A stretch of DNA of 64,000 bases from Microvirga soli (lineage in GTDB: Bacteria; Pseudomonadota; Alphaproteobacteria; Rhizobiales; Beijerinckiaceae). The first letter of the stretch is position 1; every line of letters begins with the position of its first letter. The position numbers were made by a program, and so were the translations under genes. The notes beneath the pieces were generated by a model. It was given only the letters and a program-made list of their open reading frames with translations. It had not been told where the DNA came from and made no database searches. The stretch lies in the NCBI RefSeq assembly GCF_016734765.1, contig NZ_JAERQE010000030.1, forward strand, positions 1-64,000, in the 5' to 3' direction. Shown in pieces: positions 1-8,192 of this stretch.

Positions 1-252
1 TCCCGGACGAAGCGCAGCGCAGATCCGGGATCGCGTAAACCAGCCCAGCCCTGTCATCCCGGGGCTGCGCAGCAGAGACTGGGATCCATAACCGCTGACA
101 AATCAGAACGAAGCGCGACGCTGCTCGCTCTCTTCTAAAACGTCAGCGGTTATGGATCCCCGCCTGCGCGGGGATGACAGCGTTGAGTTTCAGGCGCTAC
201 CTCCGGCACACGATCCCGGATCGGCTACGCCGTCCGGGATGACCAACTCTGT
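1..252. repeat. Nested intergenic palindromic repeats
   Basis: No gene is seen here. An outer palindrome runs from a CTGTCATCCC arm at 51-60 to a GGGGATGACAG arm ending at 180. Inside it lies a second inverted pair, ATAACCGCTGAC at 88-99 and GTCAGCGGTTAT at 142-153. Outside it, imperfect copies of a TCCCGGACGA / ATCCGGGAT motif occur at 1-33 and 209-242. Such TGTCATCCC...GGGATGACA elements are widespread between genes in Hyphomicrobiales. Related copies lie at 6927-7024, 42754-42885 and 54721-54815. Confidence 0.75.
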
Positions 253-1149
253 TTAAGGCCAGCGCACAGTCGGCGGCATGGAGGAGAGGATCGACGCGAT
301 GTTGCCGCCGGTCTTCAGGCCGAAGATCGTGCCCCGGTCGTAGAGCAGGTTGAACTCCACATAGCGACCGCGCCGCACCTGCTGCTCGATCCGGTCCTCC
401 TCGGTCCAGGGCTTGGACGCATTGCGGCGGACGATCTCGGGATAGACCTTGAGGAAGGCCTCGCCCACGTTGCGGGTGAAGGCGAAGTCCTCGTCCGGGT
501 TCCCGGTCCAGTGGTAGTCGTAGAAGATGCCGCCGATGCCGCGCGGCTCGTTGCGATGCTTGAGGAAGAAGTACTCGTCGCACCATGTCTTGTACTTGCC
601 GTAGGACCCTTCCGGCGCGTGGGCGCTGCAGGCCTGTTCCATGGCCTGGTGGAAGAGCACCGTGTCCGGATCCTCCTGCGTGCGCCGCCTTTCGAGCACT
701 GGGGTAAGATCCGCCCCGCCTCCGAACCAGGGCTTCGTGGTGACCACGAAGCGGGTGTTCATGTGGACGGTGGGCACGTTCGGGTTCCAGGGATGGGCGA
801 TGAGGGAAATCCCGCCGGCCCAGAAGCGCGGGTCCTGGTCGGAGCCGGGGATCTGGCCGCGGAACTCGGGCGCGAACTCGCCATGGACCGTCGAAACATG
901 GACGCCCACCTTCTCGAACACGCGGCCCTTCATCATCGACATCACGCCGCCGCCACCGGGCGTTCCGCTGTGATCCTTGCGTTCCCACGGGGTGCGCACG
1001 AACCGACCGGGCTCCGAAGCCTCCAAGGGGAGGGGGCCCGTCACCTCGTCCTCCAGGGCCTCGAAGGCGGCGCGGATGCGGTCGCGCAGCAGCGCGAACC
1101 AGACAGGGGCCTCATTCTGCAGGCGCGCCACAGCGGCTTGGTCGGTCAT
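253..1149 (-). CDS. hemF: Oxygen-dependent coproporphyrinogen III oxidase (HemF)
   Basis: HemF performs the aerobic oxidative decarboxylation of coproporphyrinogen III to protoporphyrinogen IX in haem synthesis, in the cytoplasm. The 298-aa product is collinear with the family along its whole length: a [11 protein letters not shown] stretch, [13 protein letters not shown], the ADLTP block, the [17 protein letters not shown] region, GIGGIFYDY and the C-terminal [17 protein letters not shown] block. I use the ATG at 1149. A GTG at 1164 overlaps the stop of the upstream trmL as GTGA, which would give translational coupling, so the start could be 15 bp further up. It is probably co-transcribed with trmL and lies back to back with petABC, whose cytochromes need haem. 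Confidence 0.95.
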   Translation of the reverse strand: MTDQAAVARLQNEAPVWFALLRDRIRAAFEALEDEVTGPLPLEASEPGRFVRTPWERKDHSGTPGGGGVMSMMKGRVFEKVGVHVSTVHGEFAPEFRGQIPGSDQDPRFWAGGISLIAHPWNPNVPTVHMNTRFVVTTKPWFGGGADLTPVLERRRTQEDPDTVLFHQAMEQACSAHAPEGSYGKYKTWCDEYFFLKHRNEPRGIGGIFYDYHWTGNPDEDFAFTRNVGEAFLKVYPEIVRRNASKPWTEEDRIEQQVRRGRYVEFNLLYDRGTIFGLKTGGNIASILSSMPPTVRWP

Positions 1150-1160
1150 CGGATCTTGCC

Positions 1161-1640
1161 TCACATCTCGGAAGGGGCGGGAACGGGAAACGAACGGGTC
1201 TGCCTTAAGGACTCGCCCAGGATCATGGCGGCGGTCACGGCCACGTTGAGGGAGCGCATGCCGGCCTGCATGGGGATGAGGATCCGGGCATCGGCCACCG
1301 CATGAACCTCCTCCGGCACGCCGGCGGATTCCCGCCCCACCAGGACGATGTCATCGGGCCGATAGGTGAAATCGGCATAGGGGATCGCCCCCTTGGTGGT
1401 GGCGAGGACGAGGCGCCCTCTGGTCTCCTGCCGCCATGCCTCGAAGGCCCGCCACGAAATGTGACGGGTGATCGTGACGTGCTGCAGGTAGTCCATGCCG
1501 GAGCGGCGCAGGTTGCGGTCGGACACGTCGAAGGCCGCAGGTTCGATGATCTCGACCGGCACACCGAGACAGGCCGCCAGGCGCAGCATGGTGCCGGTGT
1601 TCTGCGGGATATCCGGCTGATAGATGGCAAGACGGGGCAT
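1161..1640 (-). CDS. trmL: tRNA (cytidine(34)-2'-O)-methyltransferase (TrmL)
   Basis: TrmL is a SPOUT-class enzyme that 2'-O-methylates the wobble base of certain leucine tRNAs using SAM. The 159-aa length is typical of this minimal family. Visible motifs are the N-terminal [10 protein letters not shown] signature, the [13 protein letters not shown] loop and the C-terminal [12 protein letters not shown] segment that forms the trefoil-knot SAM site. The open frame continues upstream to 1961, but that part is GC-biased and unlike the family, so the ATG at 1638-1640 is chosen. hemF follows with overlapping stop and start codons. Confidence 0.93.
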   Translation of the reverse strand: MPRLAIYQPDIPQNTGTMLRLAACLGVPVEIIEPAAFDVSDRNLRRSGMDYLQHVTITRHISWRAFEAWRQETRGRLVLATTKGAIPYADFTYRPDDIVLVGRESAGVPEEVHAVADARILIPMQAGMRSLNVAVTAAMILGESLRQTRSFPVPAPSEM

Positions 1641-1924
1641 GGCTTCGTCATCGGGGCAACGCGCCCCGCCGTCAAGGGAGCGTCTCCAAGGGAGCGTCTC
1701 AAGGGGTTTGGGTCGGCGGCATTTTGAGGCACAGGCTGGAACAACTCCAATCCGGCTATGGACAGGCGGGCTTGACCGTGCCAAAGAGCCACCGCGCGGC
1801 GACTCCCAGTCGCATTGCGCGCGCATTGTCGTGTTCCATATCGGAATGCGTGAGCCGAATGCCTGGGTTTCCAAGGCATTGCCGATGCGCGGTTCTCGTT
1901 TTTTGACCAATGCTGGAGAGCCAA
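1641..1924. other. Divergent promoter region between trmL-hemF and petABC
   Basis: This 284-bp gap separates two divergent operons and must carry promoters for both. It is less GC-rich than the neighbouring genes, with T-rich patches near 1890-1905. I could not assign -35/-10 boxes with confidence, and I see no gene in it. Confidence 0.4.
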
Positions 1925-2473
1925 GTGGCCGAGACCACCACTCATGTCGCTGAGCCGACACGGCGCGATTTTCTGTACATCGCCACGGGCGCAGCCGCCG
2001 CGATCGGCGGAGCCACCCTGGTGTGGCCTTTCGTTCAGTCCCTGGCGCCTGACGCGGCGACGGTGGCTGCCGGCGCTCCCGTCGAAGTCGACCTGGCTCC
2101 GATCGCCGAAGGCCAGATCGTGAAGGTGTTCTGGCGCGGCAAGCTGATCTTCATCCGCCACCGCACGCCGGATGAGATCAAGGCGGCTGAGGACGTGAAC
2201 GTCGCCTCCCTGCGCGACCCGCAGGCGGACGCCGCCCGCGTGAAGGAAGGCAAGGCGCAGTGGCTCGTCGTCTATGGCAACTGCACCCATCTGGGCTGCG
2301 TGCCGCTCGGCCAGCAGGGCGAGTATCACGGCTGGTTCTGCCCCTGCCACGGGTCGGTGTTCGACACCTCCGGCCGCGTCCGCGGCGGTCCGGCACCCAT
2401 CAATCTGCCGATCCCGCCCTATGCCTTCGCGTCCGACACGAAGGTCATCATCGGCCAAGAAGCCACGGCGTAA
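1925..2473 (+). CDS. petA: Ubiquinol-cytochrome c reductase Rieske iron-sulfur subunit
   Basis: This is the Rieske subunit of the cytochrome bc1 complex, which passes electrons from ubiquinol at the Qo site to cytochrome c1. Its [2Fe-2S] cluster ligands are visible as CTHLGC and CPCHGS near residues 120-145. The N-terminus has the twin-arginine motif [11 protein letters not shown] followed by one hydrophobic anchor, as expected for Tat export with a retained membrane helix. I choose GTG at 1925 because GGAG lies 7 bases upstream and the resulting N-terminus matches family length; an ATG at 1910 would add five residues. It is the first gene of petABC; petB starts 25 bases after the stop. Confidence 0.95.
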   Translation: MAETTTHVAEPTRRDFLYIATGAAAAIGGATLVWPFVQSLAPDAATVAAGAPVEVDLAPIAEGQIVKVFWRGKLIFIRHRTPDEIKAAEDVNVASLRDPQADAARVKEGKAQWLVVYGNCTHLGCVPLGQQGEYHGWFCPCHGSVFDTSGRVRGGPAPINLPIPPYAFASDTKVIIGQEATA

Positions 2474-2498
2474 CCTAAGCGACGATCAGGCGATACAC

Positions 2499-3779
2499 AT
2501 GAGCCAGCATCCCACAACTTACGTTCCCAAGAGCGCCTTCGGTCGGTGGTTCGAGAGCCGCCTGCCGATCGCGGGTCTCGTCCACTCCTCGTTCGTCGCG
2601 TTCCCTGTCCCGCGGAACCTGACCTATTTCTGGACTTTCGGCGCCATCCTGTCCTTCATGCTCGTCGCGCAGATCGTGACCGGCGTGTTCCTGGCGATGT
2701 ACTACACCCCGAACGCCGGTATGGCGTTCCAGTCCGTCGAGCACATCATGCGCGACGTGAACTATGGCTGGCTGATCCGCTACCTGCACGCCAACGGCGC
2801 GTCGATGTTCTTCATCGCCGTCTATCTGCACATTTTCCGGAACTTCTACTACGGCTCCTACAAGGCGCCCCGCGAGGTTCTGTACATCCTCGGCGTGATC
2901 ATCTTTATCCTCATGATGGCCACCGCCTTCATGGGCTACGTGCTTCCCTGGGGCCAGATGAGCTTCTGGGGCGCCACCGTGATCACCAACCTGTTCTCGG
3001 CGATCCCGCTCGTCGGCGAGACCATCGTGAGCTACCTCTGGGGCGGCTATTCGGTGGGCAACCCGACGCTCAACCGCTTCTTCTCGCTGCACTACCTGCT
3101 GCCCTTCATGATCGCGGGCGTCGTCGCCCTGCACATCTGGGCGCTGCACGTGCCGGGCCAGAACAACCCGACCGGCATTCCGATCAAGTCGGGCAAGGAC
3201 GCGGTTCCGTTCACGCCCTATGCGACGATCAAGGACATCTTCGCCGTCGTCGTGTTCCTGATCTTCTTCGCCTATTGGGTGTTCTACATGCCCAATTATC
3301 TCGGCCATGCGGACAACTACATCCCGGCGAACCCGGCCGTGACGCCGTCCCACATCGTGCCTGAGTGGTACTTCCTGCCGTTCTACGCGATCCTGCGCGC
3401 CATTCCCGACAAGCTCGGCGGCGTCATCGCCATGGGCGCGGCCATCGTGATCTGGGTGTTCATGCCCTGGCTCGATACCTCGAAGGTGCGTTCCACGGCC
3501 TATCGCCCGCTCTACAAGCAGTTCTTCTGGGTCTTCGTGGGCGTCTGCCTCGTGCTCGGCTGGCTCGGTTCCCGTCCGGCCGAGGGCTGGTACGTGATCG
3601 CGTCCCAGATCTGCACGGTCTACTACTTCGCCCACTTCCTGATCGTCCTTCCGGTGCTCGGCTTCGTCGAGCGTCCGCTGCCGCTGCCGAATTCGATCCT
3701 CGAATCCGTCATGGGTGTGCAGAAGGGCGGGGCTGGCATGCCGGCAGGTGCCAATGCCGAGCCGCAGTCCAAGGGCTGA
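2499..3779 (+). CDS. petB: Cytochrome b of the bc1 complex
   Basis: Cytochrome b is the membrane core of complex III and carries haems bL and bH and the Qo and Qi sites. The 426-aa protein has about eight membrane helices. Paired haem-ligand histidines are visible in the second helix ([20 protein letters not shown]) and the fourth ([19 protein letters not shown]). The Qo-site PEWY motif is present at [13 protein letters not shown]. The frame is open back to 2274, but the ATG at 2499 gives the canonical start [17 protein letters not shown]. It sits between petA and petC in the usual alphaproteobacterial order. Confidence 0.97.
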   Translation: MSQHPTTYVPKSAFGRWFESRLPIAGLVHSSFVAFPVPRNLTYFWTFGAILSFMLVAQIVTGVFLAMYYTPNAGMAFQSVEHIMRDVNYGWLIRYLHANGASMFFIAVYLHIFRNFYYGSYKAPREVLYILGVIIFILMMATAFMGYVLPWGQMSFWGATVITNLFSAIPLVGETIVSYLWGGYSVGNPTLNRFFSLHYLLPFMIAGVVALHIWALHVPGQNNPTGIPIKSGKDAVPFTPYATIKDIFAVVVFLIFFAYWVFYMPNYLGHADNYIPANPAVTPSHIVPEWYFLPFYAILRAIPDKLGGVIAMGAAIVIWVFMPWLDTSKVRSTAYRPLYKQFFWVFVGVCLVLGWLGSRPAEGWYVIASQICTVYYFAHFLIVLPVLGFVERPLPLPNSILESVMGVQKGGAGMPAGANAEPQSKG

Positions 3780-3802
3780 ACGGGAGCGTTGAGGAAAACA
3801 TC

Positions 3803-4687
3803 ATGATGAAGCGTATTGTTCTCATCGCTGCGGCCGTTCTCGGCCTCTCCGCTCCGGCCTTCGCTGCCGGCGAGACCCCGGTCCCGCCCCAGCTCAAGTG
3901 GAGCTTCCAGGGGCCGTTCGGCACCTTCGACCGGGCCCAGCTCCAGCGCGGCTTCAAGGTCTACCGGGAGGTCTGCGCCTCCTGCCACGGCCTGAGCTAT
4001 GTCGCGTTCCGCAATCTGGCGCAGCCCGGCGGTCCGGAGTTCTCCGAGGCCCAGGTTCGCGCTCTGGCGGCCGAGTACAAGATCCAGGACGGCCCGAACG
4101 ATGCGGGCGACATGTTCGAGCGTGCCGGCCGTGCGGCCGACCGCTTCCCGTCGCCGTTCCCGAACGAGAACGCGGCGGCTGCGGCCAATGGCGGCAAGGC
4201 TCCGCCGGATCTGTCCCTGATGGCCAAGGCCCGCACCTATGAGCGCGGCTTCCCCTGGTGGATCACGGACATCTTCCGTCAGTATTCCGAGAACGGCGCG
4301 GATTACCTCGTAGCGCTCCTCAACGGCTATCATGAGGCTCCGCAGGGCTTCAAAGTGCCGGAGGGTGGTCACTACAACGAGTTTTATCCGGGCCACGTGA
4401 TCGCGATGCCGAAGCCGCTCAGCGACGGTCAGGTCGAGTATCCGAAGAACGAGGCGGGCCAGCCTCAAGTGCCGGAAACGGTCGACCAGTATGCCCGCGA
4501 CGTGACGGCCTTCCTCACCTGGACGGCGGAACCGCATCTTGAGGCCCGCAAGCGTCTCGGCTTCCAGGTCATCCTGTTCCTGATCGTGCTCGCAGGCCTG
4601 CTCTACTTCACCAAGAAGAAGATCTGGGCCCGGGTGGGCGGCGAGGTCGAAGGACACGCCACACCCCCGATGACGCACAATCCGTAA
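3803..4687 (+). CDS. petC: Cytochrome c1 of the bc1 complex
   Basis: Cytochrome c1 takes electrons from the Rieske protein and hands them to soluble cytochrome c in the periplasm. The 294-aa product begins with a signal peptide ending near APAFAAGE, carries a single CASCH haem c motif near residue 54, and ends with one membrane anchor (VILFLIVLAGLLYFTKKKIW). The start is ATG 3803 with GAGGAAAA upstream; ATG 3806 is an alternative. A strong Rho-independent terminator follows 13 bases after the stop and closes the petABC operon. Confidence 0.96.
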   Translation: MMKRIVLIAAAVLGLSAPAFAAGETPVPPQLKWSFQGPFGTFDRAQLQRGFKVYREVCASCHGLSYVAFRNLAQPGGPEFSEAQVRALAAEYKIQDGPNDAGDMFERAGRAADRFPSPFPNENAAAAANGGKAPPDLSLMAKARTYERGFPWWITDIFRQYSENGADYLVALLNGYHEAPQGFKVPEGGHYNEFYPGHVIAMPKPLSDGQVEYPKNEAGQPQVPETVDQYARDVTAFLTWTAEPHLEARKRLGFQVILFLIVLAGLLYFTKKKIWARVGGEVEGHATPPMTHNP

Positions 4688-4700
4688 GGATCGAGAACGA

Positions 4701-4726
4701 GGCCCCGAAAGGGGCCTTTTTCTTTT
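4701..4726 (+). terminator. Rho-independent terminator of petABC
   Basis: A perfect GGCCCC-GAAA-GGGGCC hairpin with a GAAA tetraloop is followed directly by TTTTTCTTTT. Confidence 0.93.
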
Positions 4727-4753
4727 CAGGTGACAGCGTGTGACGGCAGCCCT

Positions 4754-5380
4754 ATGTCGGCTGCCATGCTGCAGACGATTGCCGACGACATCTGGGGAAA
4801 GCCCTGCCTCGCCTACCACGTTCAGCCGAGCCTTGAGCCTGAAGCCCGCGAAGCCTTCGCGGAGGTGCAGCGAAGCATCGCCGAGCGCTGGCCGGAGCCA
4901 TTGAACATCGGCCCTCGGCACGGGCTGCATGTCACCATCTATCCGCTGGTTCCGGTGAAGGGTGCCTTCGACAAGGACGCCTACTGGCAGGGCATCGCTC
5001 GACAAAGCCAGAACTTGGTGGAGGATCTCTGTGCCGACCAGCCGACTTTGGAACTGCGCTTCTCCCGCCTCAAGGTGACCGACACGGCCATCATCGCGAC
5101 CGCAACCGAGGAAACGGGCCTGATCGATGCCATTCGGAGCAGAATCGTCAGTGATATTCCTCCGCCGCCCGGTCACAAGCCGATCATCTACGATCTGATC
5201 CACTCGACTCTGGCGCGCTATCGGACAGGAGCCTCCATCCCGGATGAAGTTGTCCGGCGGATCGAGAGCCTACCCGTCTCCATCACGGCGCCTGTGAGGC
5301 AGATCAGGCTCGTTCGCGAGACGCTGTTCCCCTGTCTCACGACGGATGAGATCGCTTCGATCCCGCTGACGGGGGGGTGA
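4754..5380 (+). CDS. 2H phosphoesterase (LigT-like) family protein
   Basis: The protein has the two HxT motifs that define the 2H phosphoesterase fold: LHVTIYPL near residue 60 and IHSTLARYR near residue 155. Members act on 2',3'-cyclic or 2'-5' phosphodiesters in RNA or nucleotides; the substrate of this one cannot be read from the sequence. Length is about 208 aa. The start is uncertain: GTG 4730 lies almost on the petABC terminator and has no ribosome site, so I use ATG 4754; ATG 4766 is also possible. The position just after a terminator suggests its own promoter or read-through. Confidence 0.7.
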   Translation: MSAAMLQTIADDIWGKPCLAYHVQPSLEPEAREAFAEVQRSIAERWPEPLNIGPRHGLHVTIYPLVPVKGAFDKDAYWQGIARQSQNLVEDLCADQPTLELRFSRLKVTDTAIIATATEETGLIDAIRSRIVSDIPPPPGHKPIIYDLIHSTLARYRTGASIPDEVVRRIESLPVSITAPVRQIRLVRETLFPCLTTDEIASIPLTGG

Positions 5381-5444
5381 GGCTTGGGACGCGGCTCATC
5401 CTCGGCTATGACAGGCCCGTAACAGCTGGGCAGACGAGGGCGAG

Positions 5445-6329
5445 ATGGCAAAGGCGGTTCTGGGCATCATCGGCGGTTCGGGGGTTTATGACCTGCCGGG
5501 GATCGAGGACATGCGTGACGAGCGCATCGTCTCTCCCTGGGGTGAACCATCGGACGTGCTGCGCATCGGCCGCATCGGCGAGACGACGATTGCGTTCCTG
5601 CCCCGCCATGGGCGCGGCCACCGCCTGTCGCCCTCCGACATTAACTACCGGGCCAACATCGACGTGATGAAGCGAGCCGGCGTCACCGATCTGATCTCCG
5701 TTTCCGCCGTCGGCTCGTTCAGGAACGAGTATCATCCGGGGTTCTTTGTCCTGGTAGACCAGTATGTGGACCGCACCCACAAGCGCGAGACCTCCTTCTT
5801 CGGCCAGGGCTGCGTGGCCCATGTGCCCATGGCTCATCCGGTCGGCCCTCTGCTGCGCCAGCGCATTGCCGATGCGGCTCAGGTCGAGGACATTCAGTTT
5901 GCCGTCGGCGGTACGCTCGTGTGCATCGAAGGGCCGCAATTCTCCACCTATGCCGAGTCGATCACCTACAAGGAACTCGGCTACGACGTGATCGGCATGA
6001 CGGCGATGCCCGAGGCCAAGCTCGCCCGCGAGGCCGAGATCACCTATGCCACCATCGCCATGGTGACCGACTACGATTGCTGGCACCCGGAGCACGACCA
6101 TGTGGACGTGGCCTCCGTGGTGGCCGTGGCACAGCAGAACGCCGCCAAGGTCGCCCGCCTCGTTGCCCGTGTCGCCCGCGACTTCCCGGCCGAGCACGAG
6201 CCTTGCCCCGCCGGCTCCGACCGGGCGCTCGACGGCGCCATCATGACGGCGCCCTCCGCCCGCGATCCCGAGCTTCTGAAAAAGTTGGATGCGGTGGCCG
6301 GCCGGGTGCTAAACCCCTCAAAAGCGTGA
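5445..6329 (+). CDS. mtnP: S-methyl-5'-thioadenosine phosphorylase
   Basis: This enzyme splits methylthioadenosine with phosphate into adenine and methylthioribose-1-phosphate, recovering adenine and methionine precursors. The 294-aa protein has the family motifs [13 protein letters not shown], the phosphate-site [15 protein letters not shown], the substrate-site [13 protein letters not shown] and the [13 protein letters not shown] segment. The gene after it is apt, which converts the released adenine to AMP, so the two genes form a coherent salvage pair. The gap of 43 bases is compatible with one transcript. Confidence 0.95.
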   Translation: MAKAVLGIIGGSGVYDLPGIEDMRDERIVSPWGEPSDVLRIGRIGETTIAFLPRHGRGHRLSPSDINYRANIDVMKRAGVTDLISVSAVGSFRNEYHPGFFVLVDQYVDRTHKRETSFFGQGCVAHVPMAHPVGPLLRQRIADAAQVEDIQFAVGGTLVCIEGPQFSTYAESITYKELGYDVIGMTAMPEAKLAREAEITYATIAMVTDYDCWHPEHDHVDVASVVAVAQQNAAKVARLVARVARDFPAEHEPCPAGSDRALDGAIMTAPSARDPELLKKLDAVAGRVLNPSKA

Positions 6330-6372
6330 TCACGAACTTATTGTCGTCAAACACTCAGGCAGGCTTGAACCC

Positions 6373-6918
6373 ATGGACCAGCGTCTCCTCACCGACCTGA
6401 AGGCCGCGATCCGCTCGATCCCGGATTATCCCAAGCCCGGTATCGTGTTCCGCGACATCACGACTCTGCTCGGCGATGCGCGGGCCTTCCGTCGCTCCGT
6501 GGATGAACTCGTCCATCCCTTCGCGGGTGGGCGGGTCGACAAGGTGGCGGGCATCGAGGCGCGGGGCTTCATCCTGGGTGGAGCCATCGCGCACCAGCTC
6601 TCGTCCGGCTTCGTGCCGATCCGCAAGAAGGGCAAGCTCCCGCACGAGACGGTGCGCATCGCCTATTCGCTGGAATACGGCGTCGACGAGATGGAGATCC
6701 ACACGGATGCCATCGGCCAGGATGAGCGGGTGATCCTCGTGGACGATCTCATCGCCACCGGAGGCACGGCGGTCGCAGCCACGAAGCTCCTGCGCCAGAT
6801 GGGCGCCAATATCGTGGCTGCCTGCTTCATCATCGACCTGCCGGATCTCGGCGGCGCGCAGAAGCTGAAGGAGCTTGGCGTCGAGGTGCGCAGCCTCGTG
6901 AGCTTCGAGGGCCATTGA
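6373..6918 (+). CDS. apt: Adenine phosphoribosyltransferase
   Basis: Apt joins adenine to PRPP to make AMP. The 181-aa length is typical. The PRPP-binding motif is [14 protein letters not shown] near residue 125, with ARGFILGG upstream and the FRDITTLL segment near the N-terminus. It lies downstream of mtnP, which supplies adenine. The stop is followed 8 bases later by a palindromic repeat element that may act as transcript end. Confidence 0.96.
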   Translation: MDQRLLTDLKAAIRSIPDYPKPGIVFRDITTLLGDARAFRRSVDELVHPFAGGRVDKVAGIEARGFILGGAIAHQLSSGFVPIRKKGKLPHETVRIAYSLEYGVDEMEIHTDAIGQDERVILVDDLIATGGTAVAATKLLRQMGANIVAACFIIDLPDLGGAQKLKELGVEVRSLVSFEGH

Positions 6919-6926
6919 GCTTAGGA

Positions 6927-7024
6927 TGTCATCCCCGGCGAGCGGAGCGAGGGAAGGGGATCCACGATCAGGCTCAGCGCCATGGATTCCCTTCCCCTCC
7001 GCTGCGCTCCGGCCGGGAATGACA
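6927..7024. repeat. Intergenic palindromic element (TGTCATCCC family)
   Basis: The element is bounded by TGTCATCCCCGG and CCGGGAATGACA. Inner arms GGAAGGGGATCCA and TGGATTCCCTTCC flank a short unrelated core. Reversed, it is nearly the same as the copy at 54721-54815 and sits in the gap between convergent apt and the MaoC gene. Confidence 0.8.
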
Positions 7025-7032
7025 CAGGCGTC

Positions 7033-8043
7033 TCAGCCGCGCTTTTCCCAGAACACCATGCCGTCGAAGGCAAACACCTCCTCGCCGTTCTGGTTCGTCC
7101 CCGTGTTGTGGTGGAACACCAGCCCCCATTCCGGGCGGGACGCGGAAGGGCGCTTGGCCGTCACGGTGGTGCGGTAGGTGATCGTGTCGCCTGCATAGAC
7201 GGGCTTCAGCCATTTCAGGTTGGAGAAGCCCGGGGAGGGGCCGAGCCTGGCCGGGCGCTGGCCGTGGGCAAGCGCATAGGCGCGGATCCGGTCGCGGTGA
7301 CCGACCATGTGCTTCATCCACACGCTTGCCGTATGCCAGCCGGAGGCGCAAAGCGCCCCGAACAGGCTCCCCTTGGCGGCTTCCGCATCCACATGGAAGC
7401 GCTGCGGGTCGTACTGCCTGGCGAAGCGGACGATCTCGTCGGGCGTGAAGGTGGTGGAGCCCAGCTCCTCCGTCTCGCCGATCACGAGATCCTCGAAATA
7501 GGGATTGGAGGAGATCGGGGGGATCTCACGCCGAGGATGGTCGCCGGGCAGGGAATCCGCCACGGCATTGAGAACCTGACGGTCCTCTCCCGAGAAGGGC
7601 TCCGCGTCGCGGGTGGCGAACATCACCCAGTTGGTCTGGGTCAGCACAGTCTCGTCGGCTTGGTTGGCCATGTCGAAGTGGAGCTTCACAAGGCCGAGCG
7701 TCGGCCGGCTCTTGGAGGTCCGGCTCTCCAGAACCTGCACTCGCGAGCGCAGGGTATCGCCGGGTCTCACGGGCCTCACCCATTTCACCTCCTCGATGCC
7801 CGGAGCCCCCATGGCGGAGGAGTCCAGGAGCAGCCCGTCGGCCACGAGGCGCATGTTGAGGCTGCAGGTGTGCCAGCCCGAGGCGATCAGGGTCCCGACG
7901 AAGCTGTCCTTGGCCGCAACCTCGTCCACATGGAAGGGCTGGGCATCGTATTCCCGCGCGAAGGCGATGATGTCGTCCTTCGACACATGGAGAGGGCCGA
8001 GGGTCTGGGTGAAGCCGACCGGCAGATCTTCGAACGTGCGCAT
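7033..8043 (-). CDS. Tandem MaoC-like (hot-dog fold) dehydratase protein
   Basis: The 336-aa protein contains two copies of the MaoC-type hot-dog domain. Each copy has the active-site pattern D-x-QPFHVD / DPQRFHVD followed by ASGWHT (residues about 30-65 and 200-235). MaoC domains hydrate or dehydrate enoyl thioesters; single-domain forms of about 150 aa are commoner. The partner pathway is not visible in the neighbourhood. The frame is open to 8157, but ATG 8043 with AGGG upstream gives the family-like start MRTFEDLPVGF. The two halves differ enough in sequence to be an old duplication rather than an assembly artefact. Confidence 0.85.
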   Translation of the reverse strand: MRTFEDLPVGFTQTLGPLHVSKDDIIAFAREYDAQPFHVDEVAAKDSFVGTLIASGWHTCSLNMRLVADGLLLDSSAMGAPGIEEVKWVRPVRPGDTLRSRVQVLESRTSKSRPTLGLVKLHFDMANQADETVLTQTNWVMFATRDAEPFSGEDRQVLNAVADSLPGDHPRREIPPISSNPYFEDLVIGETEELGSTTFTPDEIVRFARQYDPQRFHVDAEAAKGSLFGALCASGWHTASVWMKHMVGHRDRIRAYALAHGQRPARLGPSPGFSNLKWLKPVYAGDTITYRTTVTAKRPSASRPEWGLVFHHNTGTNQNGEEVFAFDGMVFWEKRG

Positions 8044-8141
8044 GAGCAATCCCTTGTCGAAGGCCTGCCCTAGCACAATGAACGCCCTGTTGGGAGGCCC
8101 AGCGCCGCAACCTAGGTTTGTCGCCTGCATGTCAGGGAACG

Positions 8142-8170
8142 AAAAAGGGACGGGCATTGCCCGTCCCTTA
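8142..8170 (-). terminator. Terminator of the RTX sugar dehydrogenase gene
   Basis: Read on the minus strand, a stem AAGGGACGGGC / GCCCGTCCCTT with a tiny loop is followed by a short T run. It lies 22 bases beyond the stop codon of the large gene. Confidence 0.85.
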
Positions 8171-8192
8171 GCATTCGTCCGCGCTTGGAGGG

